From the IMG/VR virus record IMGVR_UViG_3300025141_000234, positions 1 through 41,433 of that record: a stretch of DNA of 41,433 bases; one strand, 5' to 3'. Under the pieces are notes generated by a model. It was given only the letters and a program-made list of their open reading frames with translations. It did not search any database and was not told the DNA's origin. The stretch comes from a virus. Positions 16,817 to 27,700 of this stretch are shown piece after piece. The position numbers and the translations under genes are program-made. Position 1 is the first letter of the stretch; every line of letters begins with the position of its first letter.

Positions 16817-17037
16817 TCCCGCCTTGGATGGGTTATGCCAGCTTAGAAATGAATATGGCTAGAGGGTTGCATATACCGCCCGGTACCATCTACCGCAAAA
16901 TGCCGTATTTGAAACTGCTCCTCTATTTGCATATTCTGGATTTGGAAGAACAAGAACGAAAGATCGACGAAGTTAGATCCAAGCACCAAGAGATGTCCCG
17001 TAAAGCGCCGGAAAATTTCCGACGAGGCAAAATATAA
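16774..17037 (+). CDS. T-like extension of the tail assembly chaperone (made by -1 frameshift)
   Basis: The frame following the slippery site encodes about 87 residues: HSNLSDPQPKQASLIPPWMGYASLEM, then a helical part (LLLYLHILDLEEQERKIDEV) and a basic tail. An internal ATG at 16828 exists, but CCCGCCTTGG in front of it is no ribosome binding site, so expression as a fusion to the upstream protein is more likely. In lambda the T part recruits tail tube protein to the gpG-coated tape measure. The stop overlaps the tape measure start as TAATG. Confidence 0.75.
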   Translation, partial: HSNLSDPQPKQASLIPPWMGYASLEMNMARGLHIPPGTIYRKMPYLKLLLYLHILDLEEQERKIDEVRSKHQEMSRKAPENFRRGKI

Positions 17038-20000
17038 TGGCTGATACCACCAACATCGGCAACATCGAATTTGATCTTAACCTAGACACTAAAGGTCTGC
17101 AACGAGGGGCCAAGAAAGCCGAATCAATAATGAGCCGGCTGGATCAACATTTCCATCGCCTCGCCAGCCTCAACGAAGCCTCTGATCTATTCCAGAGGAC
17201 TGGCAAGGCGGTATTCGATTTTGGGCGGCAATTTATTGATGCGGCGGCTCAGATCGAACGGTTCCGAGCCGGGTTGACTTCGGTAACTGGTAGTGCGGCG
17301 GAAGCTGACCGTCAACTTAAACGGTTACGGGAAGTGGCTAAACTGCCGGGCTTAGGGTTCCCGGAAGCGGTGGAGGGTTCAACCAACTTGCAAGCGGCCG
17401 GCTTTTCGGCTGGCCAAGCCGAAGAATCGTTACGGGCCTTTGGTAACGCTTTGGCCTCGGTGGGTAAAGGGAAAGCGGAACTCGACGGAGTGATTCTGGC
17501 TCTCAGCCAGATGGCGGCTAAAGGGAAGCTATCAGCCGAGGAGATTAATCAGATCGCCGAACGGGTACCACAGATCCGTCAGGTAATGAAGGATGCCTTC
17601 GGTACCGCTATTCCCAAAGACATCGAAGCGATGGGCATCTCGATTGAGGACTTTGTTTCTGGTGTCAATAAATCCCTGCTAAAGATCCCACCGGTGGCTC
17701 AAACGGCCAGCAACGCTTTCGAGAATTTCGGTGATACCCTCAACCAGTTACGAACCACTATCGGCAACATGGCTTTGCCGGCAGTGACGAGGCAGACCGG
17801 GGCTTGGAGCGATAGGATCTCTCAACTGAACGAGATGTTGATGCCAGCCAACGAACGGCTGGAAGCGATGGGTAGCCGTATCTCCACCATGACCACCAAC
17901 TTCAAGGCTCAAAACACTGAAACGGAAACCTTGATCACTCGATATGGCGAGATCCAGACCGCTTTAGCTGATGCCAATATTGATACTGAGGAGTCCGAAC
18001 GGTTACACGGCGAGTTGCTGGAAGTGGTCAAATCCTTGAAGGAACAACTGCCCGGCTTGGTCGGGTTATGGGGTGATGAGGGCGGTTCAATTGAGGAGGC
18101 TAACGGTGCTTTAGCCCGTCGGTTGGAACTACAAAAACGGCTGGTCAGGGACCAGTTTACGGCCGAATTAAAGAAATCGGCCCGAGCCTTTAAGATGCAA
18201 TCCTTGTCGATTGGACGTGCAGAAGAGCGTATTGATGCCTACCGGAAGGCAATCAATACTTTCTCCCAACAGTTAGGCGGGAAAAAGCTGGCCGGCTTCA
18301 CCTTTGAGGATTTCGAGGAGGATCCCAAGGCCCGGAGACGGTTCGAGGAGGCATTGGAGCGTTGGAAAGGAGATACAACGCTAGCCAGTCAAACCCTTAA
18401 AGAATTGAGGAAAGGTCAAAAGCTCGGCCTGACGGTCGGTGATTTATTGGGCGGTAATATCCAAGAGGAAGAAGGCAAGATCCAAGCCACCCGTGATAGC
18501 ATGGCCCAATTGAGTTTGGCTTTGGAGAATTTGATCCGGGTTAGTGGTGATGTTGAAGTCGGTCGTTTCGAGCGGTTGATTTCGACTTTCGATGAGGCCA
18601 AAACAGATAGCCAACTAGCTGGCTGGAACCGAGAGCTCGAAACCTTAGCCACCAATTTGGGCTTGAATAAAAAGGTGCTGGCCGATTTTATCCGATTAGC
18701 CAGCGAATTACCTGAGCCTAAAGCCCCTGTGGTTAAGCCCAAAGGCAAAAGCGAAGCCGAACTAGCTTTAGAGGCTAAAGACCGAGCGGCCAAACAAAAG
18801 AAGGCGGATGAGGATGCCACCAAAGCTAGGGAAGAAGCTAAAGCCCGTCAGATGCAAGGCGAAGCTGACCGTCGAGCGGAACAAGAGATGTTGCGGAAGT
18901 TGGCGGTCAAATTAGAGAAAGAGATTGAGGCGGAGAAGGTAGAGGAAGCCAAAAAGACACAAGCAGAGCTTGAGAAGCTCAAAGCCAAACAAGAACGGGA
19001 TGCTAAGAGAGAAGCTAAAGCGGCAGATGAGGCACGGGAGGCATACAATAAATACTGGAAAGATAAACGTGTGGCCATGCAAGCTGAAATCGAGCTGTCT
19101 AATGCCTTGCAATTAGCTCGCAATAAAACCCATGAGGAAGGAATAGCATCTAAACAAATTGATTTCAGGGAATCTGAAGCTGAAATATCAGCAATGGAAC
19201 GCCGACAAAAAGAGGCTGATGATAGGATAGCCGCTAATGCTCGTAAAGGCCGTGAGGCAGAAGCCCATTTTGAACAAGAGTCTTTGCGTGACGGCCAACG
19301 GGCATTTGAAGAGGCGGCACAAAGACGGCACGATCAGATGTTGGGCTGGATATATGATATTTCCCAAGTGTCAGATGCCTTTGCCGATTTAGGGGCCAGC
19401 CTTGGTGTTGGTAGCGAATTGCAACAAAACTTGAATGACATATCTGAAGCTATGCACGGATTCGCCCGATTGGCATCGGGGGATATGGTCGGAGGGTTTA
19501 TCACCATCGGGAATGTCGTTTTTGACATGCTGGGCGGATTTAAGAAACTTAAACTGGATGAGATTAAAAAGCAGGCTTTTTCTTTATGGGACATGATCTC
19601 TACGGGAATGATGGAATCACCTTTTTCCGAGATTAGGGAAGAAGCTGAAGGTTTAACAAAAGCCTTAAAAGAATTGTCGCAAGGTCGCATCCTTGGCTTT
19701 GACGAAGAAAAAGTTGACCCAAAGATTTTGGCTCAACACTTAGAGTCATACATAAAAGAGTTCGACGGATTAGAGCAAGAGTTTACCAACAGGCAAGAGC
19801 AAATCCGAGGTCAAGCCCAAGGCTTAGGCGAAGCCGTATTAGATGGGATCCGGGCCGGGTTTTCGGGGGTGAATTTGGCAGGGACTGAAGAAGCGATCGT
19901 CACCTCAATTGACAAGATGCTCTTGGATTCTATCTTGCAAGCCAGCTTGATGAATGAGCAAATCCAACCATCAATGGACAAGTTGGCCGTGAAAACAGTA

Positions 20001-20453
20001 CAAGCCTTCAGGGATGGGTTCTTGACTCAAGCCGAAGCTGAAGGCTTGTCTTCTTTGCGGGATGACATCGCCCGGTCATCCAAGTATGCTTTGGAGCAAG
20101 CGAGAGGGCAAGCCAATGCGTTAGGGATAGATGCCGAGAAAATCTTCCCCTCAAAAGCGGGGCCGGAAGAAGACCGAAAAACACCCGGCCTATCAGTGGC
20201 TATTCGCAATATTACCACCCGACAAGCCGATACCTTGACCCGTGTCCTCCGTGGCCAAATGTCGTTACTATCTCAAGTAGCGGGTAACACCTTACGTTCA
20301 GCAATGGCTCTCGAAACATACTTACCGTCCGTGTCGAATACTTTGGAACAGAACCAAGGCCGACCAGCGGCCGAACAGGTTACCAGCTTTAACAGGCAAT
20401 CAAATTTGATAGATTCATATTTCCAACAACAGGCGGCAATGGGCGGAGCCTGA
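17037..20453 (+). CDS. Tape measure protein
   Basis: A 1138-residue protein that sets tail length and is later ejected. The N-terminus shows LDTKGLQRGAKKAESIM and then the conserved tape measure domain (IERFRAGLTSVTGSAAEA, LPGLGFPEAVEGSTNLQAAG, GKLSAEEINQIAERVP, residues about 80-240). Long Ala/Lys/Glu-rich coiled coils follow between about 560 and 760. A less polar segment (GDMVGGFITIGNVVFDMLGGF, about 815-840) could insert in a membrane during DNA entry. No peptidase or lysozyme motif is visible. At roughly 1.5 angstrom per residue, a rule known for this family, the tail would be about 170 nm. It directly follows the chaperone pair. Confidence 0.93.
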   Translation: MADTTNIGNIEFDLNLDTKGLQRGAKKAESIMSRLDQHFHRLASLNEASDLFQRTGKAVFDFGRQFIDAAAQIERFRAGLTSVTGSAAEADRQLKRLREVAKLPGLGFPEAVEGSTNLQAAGFSAGQAEESLRAFGNALASVGKGKAELDGVILALSQMAAKGKLSAEEINQIAERVPQIRQVMKDAFGTAIPKDIEAMGISIEDFVSGVNKSLLKIPPVAQTASNAFENFGDTLNQLRTTIGNMALPAVTRQTGAWSDRISQLNEMLMPANERLEAMGSRISTMTTNFKAQNTETETLITRYGEIQTALADANIDTEESERLHGELLEVVKSLKEQLPGLVGLWGDEGGSIEEANGALARRLELQKRLVRDQFTAELKKSARAFKMQSLSIGRAEERIDAYRKAINTFSQQLGGKKLAGFTFEDFEEDPKARRRFEEALERWKGDTTLASQTLKELRKGQKLGLTVGDLLGGNIQEEEGKIQATRDSMAQLSLALENLIRVSGDVEVGRFERLISTFDEAKTDSQLAGWNRELETLATNLGLNKKVLADFIRLASELPEPKAPVVKPKGKSEAELALEAKDRAAKQKKADEDATKAREEAKARQMQGEADRRAEQEMLRKLAVKLEKEIEAEKVEEAKKTQAELEKLKAKQERDAKREAKAADEAREAYNKYWKDKRVAMQAEIELSNALQLARNKTHEEGIASKQIDFRESEAEISAMERRQKEADDRIAANARKGREAEAHFEQESLRDGQRAFEEAAQRRHDQMLGWIYDISQVSDAFADLGASLGVGSELQQNLNDISEAMHGFARLASGDMVGGFITIGNVVFDMLGGFKKLKLDEIKKQAFSLWDMISTGMMESPFSEIREEAEGLTKALKELSQGRILGFDEEKVDPKILAQHLESYIKEFDGLEQEFTNRQEQIRGQAQGLGEAVLDGIRAGFSGVNLAGTEEAIVTSIDKMLLDSILQASLMNEQIQPSMDKLAVKTVQAFRDGFLTQAEAEGLSSLRDDIARSSKYALEQARGQANALGIDAEKIFPSKAGPEEDRKTPGLSVAIRNITTRQADTLTRVLRGQMSLLSQVAGNTLRSAMALETYLPSVSNTLEQNQGRPAAEQVTSFNRQSNLIDSYFQQQAAMGGA

Positions 20454-20472
20454 TCATTGATAGGAGTTCATA

Positions 20473-23400
20473 ATGGCTAATCAGCTAGTAAAGATCAACG
20501 GCAGAAATTTATATGACGGGCTTGGCACGGGGGCGAATTTCGAGACCTTGTCCATCTCCGGCCGGGGCTTGGCCCCAACCAGAGACCGACAACTCCAATT
20601 CCCGGGCGATGTTGGAGCTAGGGATTACGGTAGCTTGCCTGATGTGAGGAGGATCACAATTAGCGGCATCTTGCACGCCAATACCATCAACCAATTCACC
20701 TCGGCCTTGGATGAGTTAAAAATGGTTTGCCGTTCCCGTTTGAAAGTGGACGAAATCTTGTATGGTGAAGTCGAGGCTCAGACCTTATGGTTTGCCGACG
20801 AGAGCGTGATTCAAACCGGTAATATCGCGGCGGCCAGCGGAGGCGGTTATATTTCAGCCACAACGGCCGACCTCGATGCCGGGTCAAGCGACAACGACCA
20901 TTACAATGGGATGCAGATCGAGATCACCGGCGGTGCTGGAGCCGGTCAGGTGCAGGATATTGTCGATTATCTGGGCGCTTTTAAGGTGGTCACAATCGGG
21001 AAGGCTTGGTCTACCAATCCAGACGGCACCTCCACCTTTTGGATACTGGACAATCGGTATCATCTGATCAACTATTCCGGCACCATGAACGAGGAACGGT
21101 TGACCCGTCAGTGGTTCGCTCATGGATTTGCCAACATCACTTTACCCTTCAAAGCGGTGTATCCTTTCGCGGTTAGTGATGTCAAGAATACCGAGTTCAC
21201 GCCTAACTCCACCAACGGCTATTTCAAGAGTATCAATACCGGCACAGCCCCAACTTACCCTGTTTACCGTATCAAAGGCGAGGCTAATACCCCCACCATT
21301 GTCGAAGCTACCCATTCGCTAGTTTGGAACGCCAACGACAATAACGCCACCAATATCTTGGGCGAATCGGTATCAGCCACCGTCTCAGCGGCCGGCTTCT
21401 ACGGCCAGACCGGCAAGCTGAACCAAGCGATTGCTTTTGATACCAATCAGGACAAAACGCAAGGGGATGTCGTCAGTATTACTAATGTTGGCGTTAGGCC
21501 ATCATTGGGGATTGGGGTGGGAGCAAATTACAATCAGGGGACAGTGGGGTTTTGGGCCAAGAAATCAGGCGATTGGTTCGACCCTGCGGTGGAGCTTGAT
21601 TATCAATATATTTTGAAATCCTATAGTTCCTCAGATGGGCTAATCTTATTCGTTAATAAGGCGTGGGGCAGTAACCGCATTGTCCTCCAAGTCAACGATC
21701 AAGTCTGTGAGGTTAGCCCGACCTTAACAGCAGGTGACTGGTTCTATTTCATTTTTCGATGGGATACTAGACGGACGGGGTTTTCAACATCTTCTGCCTC
21801 GTCCTATATTTTGGGCGAGATTTACAACACGGCCGGGGCTCTGGTTGCCAATGCTTCTGTCACTACTGACCCGTCTGAAGCTGACGGTGTAAACTCCCCG
21901 ATCACGTTAGGCAACGACGGTGCCGGCTCTAGTTTTTTCGATGGCCTAATCGACGATCTGGCCATCTGGGATCGGCCCCTCACCGATACCGAGCGCAACA
22001 CCCTTGTCAACTCCGGCACAGGAGTCCGAGCCGATACCGTAGCCTCCAGCGAGTTGGTGTATTATTCGGACTTCGACCAAACCGTCGGCACCGTATTTGA
22101 TGACGAGACAATCGCCTCCTCCAACATGGACACGGCGCAGGTTTCAGTCACCAGCGATACGGCGGCTACGGTGGGCGGATATGGTGACAAGATTTTCTCG
22201 GCCAGTGATCGGTTTGTTCTCTACGATGAAACGGGCTACAAGGTGCAAAGCACAGTAGCAACCTCGGCTGATACGAGCATCACCTATGCCACCCTAACAG
22301 ACGCCGATAAAGTCGGGGTTTATGGCACCCTCAACGGGGCGCAATGGTATCAAAATGCTACCAACACTGTGGCTAACCCGACCACCAAGATCTATTCAGT
22401 ATCGGCTTGGGTTAAAACGACTTATACTACGGGTGACCAAGTCGTTATTTACAAACAGTCAGCCACTGCCGGGGTCGCTGTTGAGATCAACACGTCTGGA
22501 TTTCTGGTTGGATATTTAAGGGAGAGTAGCACCAACTATATTGCTACTGCAAACACGCTGGCTGTCAATGACGGGAAGTGGCACCATATAGCCTATACTA
22601 GCGACGGGACGACTCAACAGTTGTATGTTGACGGGGTTGAGTGCGGTTATTCCGCCCAAGCATCAGTCGCAGGGGTGACTTCTGCCTCCAATACTGGCAC
22701 CCCAAATATTGGCCGAAACGGCAACACCGGCAGTGGGTTGCTAAATGGGTCGATCCGCGATGTTGCTGTTTGGGTGAATACAGGCCTAACTAGCGCCAAC
22801 GTCTTGACCTTAGCCACTAATCCGGTGTCCGGTGTTGGATCGGTTGCCGGCGCGGCGGTACATTGGAAAATGGTTGACGCCGCTAGCGCCACGACTTTAG
22901 ATGACGCAATTGGCACCAGTGACCTTGCTTTTAACGGCGGCACGACTACCAACTATGGCACCCATTCCCGCACCCAACTGGCCTACATCAGCAGAAACCT
23001 GATCGCCGATGGGGGCATGGAAAATGGCGGGATTGGGGGGCGGGTTAGCGTGCTGGATACCTGTGTATACTCCAAAACGACAGCCGCTATTAAGGATGCT
23101 CAGTCCTTCCACGTCCACTGCCCCACCGGATTCGGCACTGATAGGTGGAATAGCTCGTCGATGTCCGTAGCCGATGGCGAGGATTATGTAGCTCGGATGT
23201 GGGTTAAACGGACGGGAACATCGCCCCTACAAATGTTCGGGCAAACTTTCGAGGGGGGCACTCTCCGGACTGAGTTGCAATTGAATGTGTCCGGGGCTAT
23301 TGGCACAGATTGGACTTTTATCGAATCTAGTTACCAAATTGATAAAGGTGGAGGAAGTGTAGGAGATAATTTTAAGATCCAAAGCTATGGCGCTAACACG

Positions 23401-24702
23401 GCCGCCGACAACTTCGACATCGACGACATAAAACTCCTGCCCAACTTGGTGGATAACGGCGGTTGTGAAGGAGCAGTTCAAGGCTTGGACCCATATTATC
23501 CGTTAAATTGGGGGCTTCAGGGGTCGCCGGCCGCGGGCACGATTGCGGTCAATGCGACAGCCGCCCACAGCGGATCTTTGGGCGTTCAATTTATAGCATG
23601 TGCACCCTCGACCGGCGTGAAGTTTTGGGGGGCGAGTTTAATAGTTGGGCAAACTTATGAATACAGCCTTTGGGTCAACATCTCGTCAGGCTCAATAAGG
23701 CTTCAAGACGGCTGGTTGAACTTCCCCCTGAGCTATGTAGGCACGACCAGCGGGTGGGAGAGAAAATCCTTCTTTTTTACTGCTTCCGCTGTGGGCTTCG
23801 CTCCTATTATAGATTGCCAGCTAACCACGTCGGGATACATCGACGACGTGTCCCTAGTCCACCGCCCCGACCTGTCCGCCTCCTTCAACAACATGACCAA
23901 CGGCTACCGCTTCGAGCCGACGAGGCTGACGCGGGGGTATAAAACGGGCTACAACGAGCTGGGGTATTTTGTCGGCCAAGTTTTCAACCTTGACGAATTT
24001 TGCGTCAGGGCTGTTTTCCGCCCACAATTTCCGTCAACCACCGGCTCAGATGAGTATCTGGTAGGGGCCTACGAGGTTCTTAATAGTCGCTTGTCAATCT
24101 TTTATCAAAGTAGTTCAGATAAATTCGTGTTTGAAAGTTACGACTCGACCTCGGGGACACGAACGTCAACTACACCGGCGATGAATTTCAATCAAGACGA
24201 GGAGCTAGAACTAGGATGGGCCTTCGACTCGTCTGGGTCAAGGGTTTATGTCAACGGCTCAGGGGCGGGGGCAACTAATAACGGCGTGGGGACACCACTG
24301 ACCAACGATATGTCTGTTGTTGCCTTTGGTAGTGATTATTATTCAAATCACACGGGCAACTACATCATCGACGACCTCGAAATCCTGGCCAAATCGCAAC
24401 CCGCCGAATGGTTCGCCGAAAAACACGCCAAACGGAACGCGGCCAAGTTTGAGAACCTGAAAGCGGTTTACGCTTCCACCTTGGATGCGGGAGACATCTT
24501 GACCTTAGACTCCAACACCACCAAGGTAATCGCTAGGGCCAAACTGTGGGACGCTTCGGCCAGCACTGATACTGATGCCCTGACCAATATGACCATCAAC
24601 CAGAGCAAGATGCCGATCTTGTCACCTACCAAGTCGATGTTGTATTTTCCTAATTCGATACCCTCTGGTGTTGAGATTTATTACCGCAATAACTTCCAAT
24701 AG
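20473..24702 (+). CDS. Distal tail protein with LamG and carbohydrate-binding-like insertions ('evolved Dit')
   Basis: A 1409-residue protein whose N-terminal 120 residues (VKINGRNLYDGLGTGANFETLSI, then DVGARDYGSLPDVRRITISG) and last 90 residues (LDAGDILTLDSNTTKVIARA) look like the two halves of a Dit protein, the hexameric base of the tail tip. Between them lie a small GAGAGQVQDIV beta module (about 135-195), LamG-like domain 1 (about 293-515, ending FFDGLIDDLAIWDRPL), LamG-like domain 2 (about 621-785, WHHIAYTSDGTTQQLYVDGV), two CBM-like jelly rolls beginning NLIADGGMENGG and NLVDNGGCEGAV (about 841 and 990), and a third LamG-like domain (about 1170-1316). These modules probably bind cell-surface glycans. 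Base composition changes between modules, suggesting separate acquisition. Start follows ATAGGAG. Confidence 0.88.
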   Translation: MANQLVKINGRNLYDGLGTGANFETLSISGRGLAPTRDRQLQFPGDVGARDYGSLPDVRRITISGILHANTINQFTSALDELKMVCRSRLKVDEILYGEVEAQTLWFADESVIQTGNIAAASGGGYISATTADLDAGSSDNDHYNGMQIEITGGAGAGQVQDIVDYLGAFKVVTIGKAWSTNPDGTSTFWILDNRYHLINYSGTMNEERLTRQWFAHGFANITLPFKAVYPFAVSDVKNTEFTPNSTNGYFKSINTGTAPTYPVYRIKGEANTPTIVEATHSLVWNANDNNATNILGESVSATVSAAGFYGQTGKLNQAIAFDTNQDKTQGDVVSITNVGVRPSLGIGVGANYNQGTVGFWAKKSGDWFDPAVELDYQYILKSYSSSDGLILFVNKAWGSNRIVLQVNDQVCEVSPTLTAGDWFYFIFRWDTRRTGFSTSSASSYILGEIYNTAGALVANASVTTDPSEADGVNSPITLGNDGAGSSFFDGLIDDLAIWDRPLTDTERNTLVNSGTGVRADTVASSELVYYSDFDQTVGTVFDDETIASSNMDTAQVSVTSDTAATVGGYGDKIFSASDRFVLYDETGYKVQSTVATSADTSITYATLTDADKVGVYGTLNGAQWYQNATNTVANPTTKIYSVSAWVKTTYTTGDQVVIYKQSATAGVAVEINTSGFLVGYLRESSTNYIATANTLAVNDGKWHHIAYTSDGTTQQLYVDGVECGYSAQASVAGVTSASNTGTPNIGRNGNTGSGLLNGSIRDVAVWVNTGLTSANVLTLATNPVSGVGSVAGAAVHWKMVDAASATTLDDAIGTSDLAFNGGTTTNYGTHSRTQLAYISRNLIADGGMENGGIGGRVSVLDTCVYSKTTAAIKDAQSFHVHCPTGFGTDRWNSSSMSVADGEDYVARMWVKRTGTSPLQMFGQTFEGGTLRTELQLNVSGAIGTDWTFIESSYQIDKGGGSVGDNFKIQSYGANTAADNFDIDDIKLLPNLVDNGGCEGAVQGLDPYYPLNWGLQGSPAAGTIAVNATAAHSGSLGVQFIACAPSTGVKFWGASLIVGQTYEYSLWVNISSGSIRLQDGWLNFPLSYVGTTSGWERKSFFFTASAVGFAPIIDCQLTTSGYIDDVSLVHRPDLSASFNNMTNGYRFEPTRLTRGYKTGYNELGYFVGQVFNLDEFCVRAVFRPQFPSTTGSDEYLVGAYEVLNSRLSIFYQSSSDKFVFESYDSTSGTRTSTTPAMNFNQDEELELGWAFDSSGSRVYVNGSGAGATNNGVGTPLTNDMSVVAFGSDYYSNHTGNYIIDDLEILAKSQPAEWFAEKHAKRNAAKFENLKAVYASTLDAGDILTLDSNTTKVIARAKLWDASASTDTDALTNMTINQSKMPILSPTKSMLYFPNSIPSGVEIYYRNNFQ

Positions 24703-24710
24703 GCCGATCA

Positions 24711-27700
24711 ATGCTTGAGAGTTACCGCCTAGAAGTTTGGAACGGCAAAACTGAAACCGTTGGGGGGACGGAATACCCTCCTAACGGCCTCAGAATGGCT
24801 TTTCTGGACAGTATTGACTTTAATAGTGTTCAAGTGTCGGAGGACTTGGTCGGAGGCCACAGGATCGAATTTCGGGCGGCTTACGACGATCCGGCCTTGG
24901 AGCATGTGACCGCCTTCAATTATTTGCGGTTGGTGGATTTACGGACCGATGTTTTGGAGACCACCATCACGGCCATAAATTCCTCTACTGGCGTAGTGCT
25001 GGATGCTACCACCGGCCCGGCTTTCCTGACCAATTTAGCTATAGATGATGTGGTGACTGTTAATTTAGCTGACACGGTATACCGTAGCACGGTCAACAGC
25101 ATTGATGCCGCCAATGTCAGTATCCGTCAATGGTCACGCGGTGAGGCTGGCACTACCCAAGTCAAGACAGCGGCCGACCATGCTGGCCGTACCATCCAAA
25201 GAACCGATTATCGGCTCTATCGGATCAAGCAGGTCGAATACCAACGTGACCAGCAAGGCATTTTATCGGCCCGGATCCAAGCTGACCATTTCAGCTACGA
25301 CATGGCCAACCTGCCTTTTATTGTTAGCGGTCGAGCGGATATAGCCTATTCTCAAAACCAGTTAGGAGCTTCACGCCCGTCTTGGGAACAAGACCCCACC
25401 AGTTTATTAGGGGATATTTTAAGCCCTTTCAGCAACAGTTTCGCCGCCGGCCGGGTCGATTTTTCTGACACTAGCAACAAGGAGGCCGTTTTTAGGTCGG
25501 ATTCGTGTCTACGAGCCGCCCGTAGTTTGGCCCCCATTTGGGAAGGTGACCTGTCTATCAATGAAGATGGGCTAGCCGATCTCCTCTATTTCAAAGGCAG
25601 ACACTCCGGCATGAGTGTGATTTATGGCCGGAATCTGGAATCTTTGAGCAAGCACCAAGACGCTTCAGAATTAGCCACCGAGATTTATCCGGTTGGCGCA
25701 TCTTCCGCCTGGGAAGATACCTATACCGGCCTCGTCCAAGATTTCCATACCGCCACTTACAGCACGGGCCGTCAAACCTCGCGCCAGATGTTACGGATCG
25801 CCAATAATTGGGCCGGCGGTGATAGGAAGTTTCGGGTCGGTGATGTGATAGCTGTTTACAATGATGTCTGGGCTACTGGTGTGGTTTCCCAAAGTTCGGA
25901 CAGGTTGACCTTGACCTTGGATGCTACCAAGGGGCCGGGGTTAGCTACCGTCACCACTTATGCCGGCCTGAAAGCCAGTGCCTATCGGGGTGGGATCGCC
26001 TTTATTTATTCAGGTACTGAAGCTGGCCAGATCAGGAATATTGTTGATAATGGCGGCTTGACGGTGACTTTAGACCAAGCCTTCGGTGGAGATCCGACTG
26101 GCGGCGAAATTTGGCTGATCCGTAACCCAGAGATAACCGAGGTCTTGGGGTTCAATTACCTGACCGGCACCGCCACCTCTGGCACGTCCAACACCTTGAC
26201 CGATAGTGGAGCCTCATTCGGTGATTATACCAGCACTGGTTGGATCGAGATTGCTAGCGGGACCGGATTGGGCCAAGTTCGGGCCGTCTATAATAATACC
26301 TCCACCGTGATCACGGTGGCTTCGGATTGGGATACCACCCCTGACAGTTCGAGTGTCTATATGCTCTGGAACAACCATCTAGCGACTGGAACTGGCAGTT
26401 ATTTTATGCAGGTCGGAAAGTTGAAGCGACAACCTTCTAGCGCCTCCTACGAGACGGGCGGTAGTACCGTCGGCCAATATGGGGCCGGAGGGGTCAGCAT
26501 GATGGTTAAGGTCGATACTGAGGAACCATTAACGGTCGGCAAATCGTTCAACTACCGGTCATCATTACAGTATTATCATCGGGGCGGAACCAATGCCCAT
26601 ACTGTCAGCTTGGTGGATGCGTCAGAGAGTAGCAAATTCACCCATGTTGGCCGGGTCAGGATCAGTGAGTATCTACCGACCCTGACGGCAGGAGACCCAG
26701 CCATCGGCATCCCGGTTAAACAGGTTCTGGAGACCCGGATCACCTCTATCAGCAATAATTATTTGATCCTTCCGCCTTCTCCTATCAGTGAGCCAACTAC
26801 TGGTGATCCGACCACCTTTGCCAGTGTGGAGGCGGTGACGTTCAAAGACCAAACGGCTAGCGACAATTATGGGCAAGTCAGCCGGTTCGTGTCGGACGAA
26901 CAGATCCATCGGCCTGACGATCTAGCCAATAAAGCCCTGAAGACCTTAGCCAAATCGTCGATTCCCAAGACCCGCTATTCGGTCAAGTTTGGCGAGTTAT
27001 ACGAGATCGACCCCATCCTTTATGATACCGAGAAAGCTAATGTCGGTGATCTATTCGATGTCTATGACGAGTCGGCCACCGCCGCCACTTACCAAGACAA
27101 CCTGATCGACCCTAATGAGTTTCAAATCGTTATCCCGGCCACGGCCAAATTGGCTCATGCAACTGATTTCACCGTAATCTACAATATCGCCGGCGGTACC
27201 ATTTCCTTGATTGAGAACCAATATCGAGGGGCCAAGCTCGGCTTCGGGCGTAGCACCATCACCTTGATAGATGAATTTATGAAATTCTATGCGGTTGTAG
27301 CTAACACTGATTCCCAAATCGTAATTGAAAGGATGGACGAAACGGTCGATGCTTGGGCATTTGAGCCAGCCAACATGAGTTCAACGCCGTACGGAGGCGG
27401 GATTCGCAACAGCTTGCGAATTATCGAGAAAAGTTGGAACCCGTTCGATCCGCGCCAAATGACAGTCGAGGTTTCTAATGCCGAGGATATGATGGCCTCA
27501 TTGCCTCAACTGCAACTGAAGCAAGATCTGGCCGGCAAGAAAACCCAAACTGGAACCAATAACGCTAATATCCAAGCCAACATTCCGGTCTGTATGCACT
27601 GGTCAAGTGAAAAACGGAGGTGCGTTCGGTCGGCCCCGCCCAACTGGTTCTGCAATTCCATGTATGCTAATAAAGACGGCAAGTTGACCGATGAATTGAA

